28,821 bases of DNA from the NCBI GenBank assembly GCA_910578655.1, contig CAJTQE010000015.1, positions 1-28,821 on the forward strand. The letters run 5' to 3'. The translations under genes and the position numbers were made by a program. This document shows positions 22,587 through 28,821 of this stretch, in pieces. The first letter of the stretch is position 1. Each line of letters starts with the position of its first letter. The notes beneath the pieces are model-generated. The model searched no databases, had not been told where the DNA came from, and saw nothing but the letters and a program-made list of their open reading frames with translations. The stretch comes from an uncultured Christensenella sp. (lineage in GTDB: Bacteria; Bacillota; Clostridia; Christensenellales; Borkfalkiaceae).

Positions 22587-22898
22587 ATGGAAGTTCAACT
22601 CAAAAAAGGAATACTTGATATATGCGTGCTGTACGCGATAAGCAAAGGCGAAACGTACGGCTACAAAATAATAAGCGATTTACAGGGAACGATAGAAATA
22701 TCGGAAAGCACACTTTACCCCATTTTAAAGAGATTAGAGGTGAGCGGCTGTCTGACGACGCGCACCGCGGAACACAACGGCAGGCTGCGACGGTATTACA
22801 AGATAAACGCAGACGGGCTTAAAAAGCTGAAATCAGGAAAAACAGACTTGCTTGAAATTAATACTATTTATAAAAAGTTATTCGGAGGAAATATATGA
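22587..22898 (+). CDS. PadR family transcriptional regulator
   Basis: A 103-residue winged-helix regulator. The PadR core is clear: LKKGILDICVLYAISKGETY (5-24), GYKIISDL, then SESTLYPILKRLEVSGCL (39-56) as recognition helix, and GRLRRYYKIN as the wing. The C-terminal dimerisation helix is short, typical of small PadR-s1 proteins. AAGG precedes the ATG. It overlaps the DUF1700 gene by an ATGA, and that gene overlaps the DUF4097 gene the same way. PadR-DUF1700-DUF4097 is a recurrent arrangement in Bacillota, thought to sense cell-envelope state. Autoregulation is suggested by the palindrome over its -10. Confidence 0.95.
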   Translation: MEVQLKKGILDICVLYAISKGETYGYKIISDLQGTIEISESTLYPILKRLEVSGCLTTRTAEHNGRLRRYYKINADGLKKLKSGKTDLLEINTIYKKLFGGNI

Positions 22899-23488
22899 CC
22901 TATAACGAATGGCGCGACGAACTGAAAAGTAACCTTTTAAGCGTTTCCGAAACCGAAAAAAAGCGTGTGCTTGATTACTATGCGGAAGCCTATGCAGACA
23001 GACGGGAGGCAGGCTTTTCCGAACGCGAAATTATCGATGGATTCGGCGCACCGTTTGACGCCGCGCAGAGAATACTGAACGAAGAAAAAGATGAACAAGT
23101 GAGCAACATTGCACCCGAAGAGAAAAACAGCAATACCTCCGCCAAAAAAGAAAAGCCGGTTAAACCGAAAAAAGAACGGGGTTTGGGTTTTGTTTTGATA
23201 TGTCTGCTTTTGTCCCTCCCCCTACTTGTTGTATTTATTGTTTTGGCAAGCGTTGCCATTGCATTTTGCTGCATACCCATAAGCGCCATAGGCGGAGGAA
23301 TCGCCTCAATTGTCGCATCGGTTTTCACTATTACAGGCGGCGACGTTGCGCACGGATTTTACGAACTCGGAGGCGGAGTAATTTCTATAGGTGTAGGAAT
23401 AATACTTCTGCCTATACTTTTCAAGATTGCCGCACTTACCTGCAAACTTACAAAAAAGCTATTTTTCTCTTTTAAGGAACGCGTATGA
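22895..23488 (+). CDS. DUF1700/HAAS-domain membrane protein
   Basis: A 197-residue protein. The N-terminal HAAS-like helical segment (MTYNEWRDELKSNL, then KRVLDYYAEAYADRREAGFSEREIIDGFGAPFDAA to about residue 58) is the DUF1700 signature. A charged Lys/Glu linker (about 64-94) follows, then three to four hydrophobic helices (about 97-128, 131-150 and 158-182). It is linked on both sides by 4-nt overlaps with padR and the DUF4097 gene, so the three proteins are made together. It may act as a membrane partner that signals to, or is controlled by, the PadR regulator; the mechanism is not established. Confidence 0.88.
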   Translation: MTYNEWRDELKSNLLSVSETEKKRVLDYYAEAYADRREAGFSEREIIDGFGAPFDAAQRILNEEKDEQVSNIAPEEKNSNTSAKKEKPVKPKKERGLGFVLICLLLSLPLLVVFIVLASVAIAFCCIPISAIGGGIASIVASVFTITGGDVAHGFYELGGGVISIGVGIILLPILFKIAALTCKLTKKLFFSFKERV

Positions 23489-24216
23489 AATCTACATTGA
23501 AATGGTTTATTATCGGCATTATAGTCGTTGCGTTAGGCGCTGCAATAATGATTACAACGCTATCCGTCTACGGTTGGACGGCGGCATCACCGGCATACAC
23601 TTTGACCACTTATACCGAACAAAATGAAAATACTTCGTTAGAAATAGAGATAGGTTCGGGTAATGTTAAAACCGAATTTTACGACGGCGACAAAATAGAG
23701 ATAACCTATCCGAACGGCAGCTCCTACAACAATTCTTTTGACGAGAATGCCGGCAAGCTTTTATTCCGTTCTGAAATCAAGTGGTACGCATCTTTCTTCG
23801 GTTTCGGAATTTGGAACTCGCCCGACATAGTCATTAAAATTCCAAAAGACAGAATACCGGACTTGTATTTGGATATGAGCGCAGGTACGGTAAACCTTGC
23901 AGGCGGAACATATAACAAAATTAAGCTTGACGTAAGCGCCGGCAAGCTTGACGCAACGTCCGTCTACTGCTCTGAACTTGAATGTGACCTCAGCGCAGGA
24001 ACGCTGGACTTACAAGAGTTAACCTGCCCCGTTATCGATTTGGACGTAAGTGCAGGCAGCCTCAAACTGGGAGTTGTCGGAGATAAAAACGAATACAATA
24101 TAACCGTCGATATAAGTGCGGGAAGCTGTAACGTATCAACCCAAACAGGTACTAACGACGACAAACGAATTTCAGTAGACGTTTCGGCAGGATCGGTAGA
24201 CATAAAATTCAGTTAA
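23485..24216 (+). CDS. DUF4097 beta-repeat protein, membrane-anchored
   Basis: A 243-residue protein with one N-terminal membrane segment (about residues 7-30) and an outer right-handed beta-repeat region. The motif SAG recurs at residues 132, 151, 170, 189, 211 and 234, i.e. a period of 19 residues for the first four and 22-23 after that, each with a D-hydrophobic-SAG-x-hydrophobic pattern, as in DUF4097 (adhesin-like) proteins. The repeats should stack as a small beta-solenoid. It is the last gene of the padR operon and ends before a strong terminator. Function is unknown; the context suggests an envelope or stress role. Confidence 0.9.
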   Translation: MKSTLKWFIIGIIVVALGAAIMITTLSVYGWTAASPAYTLTTYTEQNENTSLEIEIGSGNVKTEFYDGDKIEITYPNGSSYNNSFDENAGKLLFRSEIKWYASFFGFGIWNSPDIVIKIPKDRIPDLYLDMSAGTVNLAGGTYNKIKLDVSAGKLDATSVYCSELECDLSAGTLDLQELTCPVIDLDVSAGSLKLGVVGDKNEYNITVDISAGSCNVSTQTGTNDDKRISVDVSAGSVDIKFS

Positions 24217-24223
24217 AGCGGTT

Positions 24224-24253
24224 AAAGCCGTCTGCACAAGCAGACGGCTTTTT
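24224..24253. terminator. Terminator of the padR operon, shared with the YlmC-like gene
   Basis: A perfect 12-bp stem (24224-24235 with 24240-24251), 4-nt loop and T-run to 24253. It overlaps the stop codon of the convergent YlmC-like gene and carries A-rich flanks, so it probably works in both directions. Confidence 0.9.
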
Positions 24254-24632
24254 ATTCGTATTCGCCATAGTCGCGCCTGTCGAAACTTTCGTCACAGCAG
24301 GGATTCGGCGGAAGGTTTGACTGAGAGCGCGAGGGCGGACGGTGATTATGCGGATGGCGAGGAGGACGGCAGTCGGATTTTTGCGGCGGACAGTCCTTTT
24401 TCTCTTCGGTTTTTACGAGGATTGCGTCCTCCCCTATCTTTACTATTTTTTCGACGGGGATGAACACCTCGTGCTTGTTGGTAAATTTAAAACCTTTACA
24501 GCCGGGAACGGTTATTCCAAGCCAACGGTTTTCGGGAAAACATACCGTTAAATCGCACGGCTTGCCGAGATTTTTACCGTCTGTAACGCTTACCACGTCT
24601 TTTTGTTTGAGCTGTTGAAATGAAAGTTCCAT
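24252..24632 (-). CDS. YlmC/YmxH family PRC-barrel protein with Cys/His/Pro-rich tail
   Basis: The start is placed at the ATG at 24632, giving 126 residues; 49 codons further upstream remain open but lie over the terminator of the next gene and look non-coding. Residues 1-75 form the PRC-barrel seen in YlmC/YmxH (MELSFQQLKQKDVVSVTDGK, GKPCDLTVCFPENRWLGITVPG, VFIPVEKIVKIGEDAILVK). These genes sit near sigG in Bacillus and are typically about 80-90 residues. Here about 48 residues are added, rich in Pro, His, Cys, Arg and Asp (CPPQKSDCRPPRHPHNHRPP, then PCC), reminiscent of metal-binding or spore-coat tails. A TATATT lies 6 nt before the ATG and no Shine-Dalgarno sequence is seen. Confidence 0.78.
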   Translation of the reverse strand: MELSFQQLKQKDVVSVTDGKNLGKPCDLTVCFPENRWLGITVPGCKGFKFTNKHEVFIPVEKIVKIGEDAILVKTEEKKDCPPQKSDCRPPRHPHNHRPPSRSQSNLPPNPCCDESFDRRDYGEYE

Positions 24633-24675
24633 ATACAAAATATATGCCGAAGGTTGCAATATCTTGACTAAAATT

Positions 24676-24705
24676 AAAAAAGCTTTCCGTTTGGAAAGCT
24701 TTTTT
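24676..24705 (-). terminator. Terminator after the CvpA-like gene
   Basis: A 12-13-bp stem (24676-24688 with 24693-24705) closed by AAAAAA/TTTTTT, with a 4-nt loop, directly past the stop of the CvpA-like gene. Confidence 0.88.
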
Positions 24706-24708
24706 AGT

Positions 24709-25284
24709 TTAAACGGTGATAGTAATTTTGATATACCTGATAATTGCCATAAACGGATTGTTTTCAAACAGCCAGTCAAGTTTTAGCTTACTGCCCGAAA
24801 GCTTCAACAAGAAGTTTGCCGAAGTGTCGCCGCCGATAATCGAAATTATCTGGAATACGAAAAGCGTAAAAATAAACAGCACGCCTACGAATAAAAGTAT
24901 TCCGAAAGTCTTGTTTAACATAATTAAGAATACGTTTTCGATTTCGACTATACTTGCAATTATCTTTACAATTATAAGCCTTAATATAGTTACTACGATA
25001 AACAGTACGATATAGTAGACGATTACGTCGATGTGAATAGTTAAAAGGAAATTACAGAAACCGTTACCGTTTGCTTCCAGAACTCCCCTGAAACTGCTTA
25101 ACAGGTCCTGAACAAAACCGAAGTTGCAGATAAGTCCGCCAAGCGTATAACATACGAATATTGAAATAATAAACCCGAAAATTCCGCCCGTGAAAAATTT
25201 CAAACCTTTTCCGAAACCGAACAACATACCAAGTAGGCAGAAAAACGCAATTAAGCCCAATACAATCCAGTCCGCGATAATCAT
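24709..25284 (-). CDS. CvpA-like integral membrane protein
   Basis: A 191-residue protein from the ATG at 25284, chosen because AGGAGG is 7 nt upstream; a GTG three codons earlier would overlap that site. It has five or so hydrophobic segments. The N-terminal DWIVLGLIAFFCLLGMLFG (about 5-23) with a following GKGLKF resembles the CvpA (colicin V production protein) opening, and a long helical C-terminus follows. CvpA proteins are implicated in envelope homeostasis; the exact role is unknown. In the minus-strand order it follows the 75-residue protein and precedes the YlmC-like gene, separated from that gene by a terminator. Confidence 0.65.
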   Translation of the reverse strand: MIIADWIVLGLIAFFCLLGMLFGFGKGLKFFTGGIFGFIISIFVCYTLGGLICNFGFVQDLLSSFRGVLEANGNGFCNFLLTIHIDVIVYYIVLFIVVTILRLIIVKIIASIVEIENVFLIMLNKTFGILLFVGVLFIFTLFVFQIISIIGGDTSANFLLKLSGSKLKLDWLFENNPFMAIIRYIKITITV

Positions 25285-25409
25285 ATGCCGCACCTCCTGA
25301 AATTATTTAACGTAACATATGTAAAAGCTCAACGCGTCAAAATAGTTGTTGACCTCTTTACATAGTTTTAAACTAAAAGTAAAAAAATTTTTGATAAAAT
25401 TATATGCAG

Positions 25410-25445
25410 AAAAACGGCGAGCTCTATACTATCGCTCTCCGCGTT
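25410..25445 (-). terminator. Possible terminator after the 75-residue gene
   Basis: An imperfect GC-rich stem (25413-25424 region pairing with 25433-25444, with bulges) is followed by five T in the minus direction, 22 nt past the stop. The stem is not clean, so this is tentative. The rest of 25285-25467 holds no gene; an incomplete promoter for the CvpA-like gene may lie near 25300-25350. Confidence 0.4.
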
Positions 25446-25467
25446 TCAATACAATAAAAAAAACAGA

Positions 25468-25695
25468 TTAAGACAGCTTGTCAAGCTCAGCCATAAGCTC
25501 GTGCATATGTGCACGTTCGCTTTCAATCTGAACGGTAAACTGATTAAAATATTCGATATCCGCATCGTTGGGCGTAGTATGGTTTAAAAGCGCATACACA
25601 AGCGCAGCCTGCGAACGCGTACGCTTCTGCTCCAACATAGAAATCTTTTTTCTGCTGGCATTGATAGCTTTTTTAAGTTTTGATTTCTGTAACAT
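25468..25695 (-). CDS. Small helical, probably coiled-coil protein of unknown function
   Basis: A 75-residue protein with basic N-terminus (LQKSKLKKAINASRKKISML) and a long heptad-like helix toward the C-terminus (QFTVQIESERAHMHELMAEL). No signal, membrane segment or family is recognised. The ribosome site AGGAG, 9 nt before the ATG, is good, so the gene is real. It lies 78 nt after the Hpt gene; a TATAAT near 25707-25712 is too close to the ribosome site to judge, so it could be the third gene of the regulator-Hpt operon or have its own promoter. Confidence 0.68.
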   Translation of the reverse strand: MLQKSKLKKAINASRKKISMLEQKRTRSQAALVYALLNHTTPNDADIEYFNQFTVQIESERAHMHELMAELDKLS

Positions 25696-25773
25696 AAGAA
25701 ATACTCCTGATTATATATAAACTTGAAATTGTAATTAAAAACAAAATATTATTTATTTGGCATACAAGCGAGA

Positions 25774-26124
25774 TTAAAGCATTTGAATGCAAGCCATCGT
25801 CAACGCATAATCCTTCTTCACCTTTTTGAAGAGAGCGTCCAGATCCTCACCGTATTCCTGACGGCCGCGAAGGGCTTCGGTCAAGTTACTTGCGGAATAG
25901 GCAAGGTTTGTGATGGACATATTTTTGCAGACGCCTTTTAAAGTATGCGCGGCACGGAAAGCTTCTTCCATATTCTGACTCTCCATTGCACTGCAAAGCT
26001 GTAAAAAGCTTGGGTCGCTTAAAACTTTAATTAAAAACTTTTTAATTCTTTCGTCGGTTCTAAGTCGGCTAAGTACGTCGTCATAGTCACCTTTCATTAT
26101 TTCATAACATTCTTTTACAGTCAT
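25774..26124 (-). CDS. Free-standing Hpt (histidine phosphotransfer) protein
   Basis: A 116-residue all-helical protein with the Hpt core AFRAAHTLKGVCKNMSITN (about 55-73); His60 is the likely phosphorylated residue, followed by the usual Lys-Gly and a pair of packing helices (LAYSASNLTEALR). Hpt proteins relay phosphate between a sensor kinase and a response regulator. It has an AGGAG site and begins 14 nt after the REC/HD-GYP/GGDEF gene, so the two are one operon and the REC domain is the obvious partner. No histidine kinase lies in the window, so the phosphate source must be encoded elsewhere. Confidence 0.87.
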   Translation of the reverse strand: MTVKECYEIMKGDYDDVLSRLRTDERIKKFLIKVLSDPSFLQLCSAMESQNMEEAFRAAHTLKGVCKNMSITNLAYSASNLTEALRGRQEYGEDLDALFKKVKKDYALTMACIQML

Positions 26125-26138
26125 ATTAACTCCTGCGG

Positions 26139-28169
26139 TTATTGTAAAATATCCTTCATCGACGCATCGTAAAAACGGTATGCGTTTTTCCCGTTATTCT
26201 TTACGAAGTAAGCCGCCCTATCCGCCTTTGCGAAAAGTTTGTCGTAATCATCCGTCGCTTCGTCAGAACAGGCAACGCCCATACTTACGCTGACGTCAAA
26301 CTCCTCAAACTTGCTGGTGATACATTTGAATATGCGTTTAATCTGCGATTCTATCGAACGGGTATATTCCATAAATATGATAAACTCGTCTCCGCCGATT
26401 CTCGCAACAATGTCTTCGGTGCGCGTGTTTTCTTTGGCAACCGAAGCAATATGCTCCAACAGTTCGTCACCGAAAAGGTGACCGCGATTGTCGTTGGCTT
26501 GTTTCAAGTTGTCCAAGTCAAACATAATAAGCGCAAACTTTTTACCGGATTGACTGAGCGCGTCGTTTATTTTCTGTTTTGCCGCCTTTTGGTTCAATAA
26601 ACCCGTACGGTAGTCCTTTTCAACTTCGAGTTCGAGGTACTTTATTTCGTTTACCTCGTCGTTGACGTCAACGATTTTGCCTATGCCGCCTTCAAGCTCC
26701 GGCGGATCTGCGTCGTTCCACATCGTACGGAAGTAAACTTTGCACCAGGTTTTTACGCCCTTGATATCCAAAAGATATTTTTCTATTATACTCGGTTTCT
26801 CCGGCGATGACCGTTTGACTTTTTTAAATAAATCGGAAAAGTCTTTCTTTGTGAAAACTTTTTTGCCTATCGTACTGTCCGCAGGATTAAAAATTTTAGC
26901 AGGTAATCCCAAATATTCCGCGCCCCACTCAGATAAAATTATCATTTCCGGAACGGCATTATATTCGAAGATTATCTCACGGGACAGCGACGACAGAATT
27001 TTGAATTTATTGCGCTCCCTCTCCAAAAGTTTGACAGTTCTTTCCGAAGCTTCCGAACCTTCCGTTTTCAACGTCCGTACAAGCGAATTTTGTATGCTGT
27101 TTTCAACTGCGTCGTCAAAAGAAACTTCTTTCAATTTCTTGTCAAGTTCCTTGTTGCAGTCCTTAAAACAGTTTAAAAGCAAAGGATTAAATGCGCCGCA
27201 GGCACCGTTTAAAATCATTTCTACCGCCTTTGCGTGCGGCAGCGACGGTTTGTATACCCGTTTCGAAGTTAACGCGTCATACACGTCGGCAAGTGCAACC
27301 ACCTGCGCCGCAATGGGAATTTCTTCACCTTTTAACCCGTCGGGATAGCCCTTACCGTCAAACCGTTCGTGATGCCAACGGCATATTTCATAACTTATAT
27401 GAATAAGCGGTTCGTTACTTCTGTATGTAATGTCTTTAAGCATTTTCGCACCCTCTACGGTGTGCGACTTCATTATTTCGAATTCTTCGTCAGTCAGTTT
27501 GCCCTGTTTATTCAGTATTTCAGACGGAATACTTATTTTGCCAACGTCGTGCAGTGCGGAAGCGTTGCTGATAAGAGCAATTTTCTTTGGCGTTAAATCG
27601 TACTTATCTGTCTTTTGAGCAAGTTTTTGCAACAAAAATTCGGTTATTGCGTGAACGTGCAGAACGTGAAGTCCGCTTTCGCCGTTACGAAACTCGACTA
27701 TATGCGAGAGTATCTCTATCATAAGACGGTTGTCTTTTTCTTTTTCGTATATCTGAGCGGCAAGGCGCGAGGACAAGTCCTTCTGCTTTTCGCCTAAAAT
27801 AACGTTGCTGTCAACGCGATGGCGAACCGTTCTCTCGTCGAAAGGACGGGAAACGTAGTCAACCGCGCCCAGTCCGTAGGCCTTGTCCATATAAGTTGAA
27901 GCCGTTTCTGCCGAAATCATAATTACGGGAATATTCTTTATCCAGCCCTTCTTGTTCATCAGCTTCAACAGCCCGAAACCGTCAAGCACGGGCATCACTA
28001 TGTCAAGCAATATCAGGCTGATGTCCATCTCTTGTTCCTGAATTATCCGCGACGCGATAAGTCCGTTTTCGGCTTCGAGAATGTCATAATCCTCAGAAAG
28101 CATATCTTCAAGCAAAGCACGATTCATTTCCGAATCGTCTACTATTAGAATTTTCTTTTTAGCGTTCAT
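26139..28169 (-). CDS. Response regulator with HD-GYP, PAS-like and GGDEF domains
   Basis: A 676-residue, probably bifunctional c-di-GMP regulator. REC spans about 5-122: acidic pair Asp11-Asp12, phospho-acceptor Asp56 (LLDIVMP) and Ser86; the usual Lys is replaced by Arg108 (SRPF). HD-GYP spans about 145-335: HDVGK (207-211), the HHERFDGKGYPDGL signature (266-279) and ADVYDALTSKR. A PAS-like part lies at about 395-505. GGDEF spans about 515-670: intact RIGGDEF (GGDEF at 592-596) and an inhibitory-site RTED (583-586). The sequence thus supports both c-di-GMP degradation and synthesis; which dominates is unknown. A strong promoter lies upstream. No clear Shine-Dalgarno sequence precedes the ATG. 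The Hpt gene follows by 14 nt. Confidence 0.95.
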   Translation of the reverse strand: MNAKKKILIVDDSEMNRALLEDMLSEDYDILEAENGLIASRIIQEQEMDISLILLDIVMPVLDGFGLLKLMNKKGWIKNIPVIMISAETASTYMDKAYGLGAVDYVSRPFDERTVRHRVDSNVILGEKQKDLSSRLAAQIYEKEKDNRLMIEILSHIVEFRNGESGLHVLHVHAITEFLLQKLAQKTDKYDLTPKKIALISNASALHDVGKISIPSEILNKQGKLTDEEFEIMKSHTVEGAKMLKDITYRSNEPLIHISYEICRWHHERFDGKGYPDGLKGEEIPIAAQVVALADVYDALTSKRVYKPSLPHAKAVEMILNGACGAFNPLLLNCFKDCNKELDKKLKEVSFDDAVENSIQNSLVRTLKTEGSEASERTVKLLERERNKFKILSSLSREIIFEYNAVPEMIILSEWGAEYLGLPAKIFNPADSTIGKKVFTKKDFSDLFKKVKRSSPEKPSIIEKYLLDIKGVKTWCKVYFRTMWNDADPPELEGGIGKIVDVNDEVNEIKYLELEVEKDYRTGLLNQKAAKQKINDALSQSGKKFALIMFDLDNLKQANDNRGHLFGDELLEHIASVAKENTRTEDIVARIGGDEFIIFMEYTRSIESQIKRIFKCITSKFEEFDVSVSMGVACSDEATDDYDKLFAKADRAAYFVKNNGKNAYRFYDASMKDILQ

Positions 28170-28202
28170 CTGTCACAAAAAACCTATTTTGTTTTCTCGC
28201 CT

Positions 28203-28231
28203 ATGATACTACATTTGCCGCACTTTGTCAA
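28203..28231 (-). promoter_or_regulatory. Promoter of the regulator-Hpt operon
   Basis: A perfect TTGACA (28226-28231, minus) and TATCAT (28203-28208) are exactly 17 nt apart. The predicted leader is about 26 nt. It lies between the sigma-G-type gene's terminator and the regulator, so this is a separate vegetative-type unit. Confidence 0.8.
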
Positions 28232-28245
28232 CAAATATCAATTAT

Positions 28246-28276
28246 AAAAAACGATACGGCGTTTAAGCCGTACCGT
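28246..28276 (-). terminator. Terminator after the sigma-G-type gene
   Basis: A 10-bp stem (28251-28260 with 28267-28276, one G-U pair) with a 6-nt loop and six T in the minus direction, 3 nt past the stop codon. Confidence 0.9.
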
Positions 28277-28279
28277 CTG

Positions 28280-28765
28280 TTAACCTATACATTTTTTAAT
28301 TTGTTTCAGTGCGTTCTTTTCAAGGCGGGAAACCTGCGCCTGCGATATTCCGACCTCCTGCGATATCTCCGTCTGGGTCTTGCCCTCGAAATACCTTAAA
28401 AGAAGTATCTCCTTTTCGCGCTTTTCAAGTTTCTGCATTGCCTCGTACAGCGCCGCTTTTTCCGTCCAGACTTCGTCGTTGTTCTTGACGTCGAAAATCT
28501 GGTCCATAAGCAAAAGCGTGTCGCCGGATTTATTGTATACGGGGTCGTAAAGCGAAACGGGATCCGAAATAGCGTCCAGCGCATACGCAACTTCGGATAC
28601 GGCAATATTCATTTCCTTTGCGATTTTGTCATAGGTCACGTTTTCGTCGTCAACCTCTAATTTCTCCCTGACTTTTAATACCTGATAGGCGGTATCCCTT
28701 ATCGAACGCGAAACTCTCAATGAATTCCCGTCGCGAAGGTATCTTTTTATTTCACCTAAAATCAT
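28280..28765 (-). CDS. sigG: Forespore sigma factor sigma-G type, 5' end missing or broken
   Basis: The 161 residues present match the C-terminal two-thirds of sigma G: MILGEIKRYLRDGNSLRVSR (region 2.4 to 3), YALDAISDPVSLYDPVYN, LMDQI and the region-4 stretch LEKREKEILLLRYFEGKTQ with the helix-turn-helix TEISQEVGISQAQVSRLEK. The DPVSLYDPVYN segment favours sigma G over sigma F. A full protein is about 255-260 residues, so about 95 N-terminal residues are absent. The last bases before 28765 still read STKAIP in frame, like the FSTYAVP just before this point in homologues, but an in-frame TGA lies 11 codons upstream. Either the gene is disrupted, there is an error near the window end, or translation starts internally, giving a protein without most of region 2. 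The 5' part, if any, lies beyond 28821. Confidence 0.8.
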   Translation of the reverse strand: MILGEIKRYLRDGNSLRVSRSIRDTAYQVLKVREKLEVDDENVTYDKIAKEMNIAVSEVAYALDAISDPVSLYDPVYNKSGDTLLLMDQIFDVKNNDEVWTEKAALYEAMQKLEKREKEILLLRYFEGKTQTEISQEVGISQAQVSRLEKNALKQIKKCIG

Positions 28766-28821
28766 CGGAATAGCCTTTGTACTGCGAAACCGACTTCAAT
28801 GTTTTAGTAAGGTTATTATAG

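Noticed and set aside
24633..24779. 49-codon upstream extension of the YlmC-like gene
   Set aside because: It lies across the terminator and the 3' end of the CvpA-like gene; the PRC-barrel family starts at the ATG at 24632.
25320..25400. Plus-strand TTGACC and TTTACA words as a promoter
   Set aside because: No plus-strand gene follows before 28821, and spacing to a -10 is poor.

Overview
The window looks like chromosome of an endospore-forming member of the Bacillota, most likely an uncultured Clostridia lineage. The evidence is a set of sporulation-linked genes (ylbJ, a sigma-G-type sigma factor, a YlmC/YmxH-type PRC-barrel protein, a PdaB-like polysaccharide deacetylase), tight operons with ATGA or TAATG overlaps, AGGAGG-type ribosome sites on many genes, and stem-plus-U-tract terminators. 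Base composition is moderate, with a clearly AT-richer patch near 21.9-22.5 kb. No tRNA, rRNA, CRISPR array, transposase or integrase was seen.

Layout. 0-3.2 kb, minus strand: PdaB-like deacetylase and a two-OB-fold SSB-like protein, then a patatin-like esterase with RarA. 4-8.1 kb: ylbJ runs divergently from the patatin gene, and alr-rsmD-coaD-aroF run toward it. This is the Bacillus ylb neighbourhood (rsmD, coaD, ylbJ, ylbK) with a DAHP synthase inserted. 8.1-9.5 kb: a divergent pair of unknown envelope proteins, one a lipoprotein. 9.5-13.3 kb, minus: a small membrane protein, lepA and an MGMT-domain gene, then hemW, separated from them by a GC-rich block of palindromes. 13.4-18 kb: a YwaF/TMEM164-type membrane protein on plus, facing a minus-strand ppx, maf, mreB-like and membrane-protein group whose last gene carries a one-base frameshift. 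18-20.7 kb: the folate operon folC-folP-folB/K. 20.8-21.8 kb: a DUF421-DUF4363 membrane pair. 21.9-22.5 kb: an AT-rich mini-switch (Xre regulator, three operator-like palindromes, small unknown protein). 22.5-24.2 kb: an overlapping padR-DUF1700-DUF4097 operon. 24.2-28.8 kb, minus: a sigma-G-type gene at the edge, a REC/HD-GYP/PAS/GGDEF regulator with a free-standing Hpt protein, a small helical protein, a CvpA-like protein and the YlmC-like protein.

Several start codons lack a Shine-Dalgarno sequence and sit 5-13 nt after a recognisable -10 box. The best cases are folC and the membrane gene upstream of lepA, where the predicted transcription start falls on the start codon, so leaderless translation is a credible local theme. 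The most notable regulatory structures are the three-operator Xre switch and the c-di-GMP regulator with an Hpt partner but no kinase. Two reading-frame problems deserve checking: the gene ending at 14168, and the 5' end of the sigma-G-type gene at the right edge. No wholly new multi-gene system could be shown from the sequence; the least explained parts are the Xre module, the Hpt/c-di-GMP module and the palindrome block.
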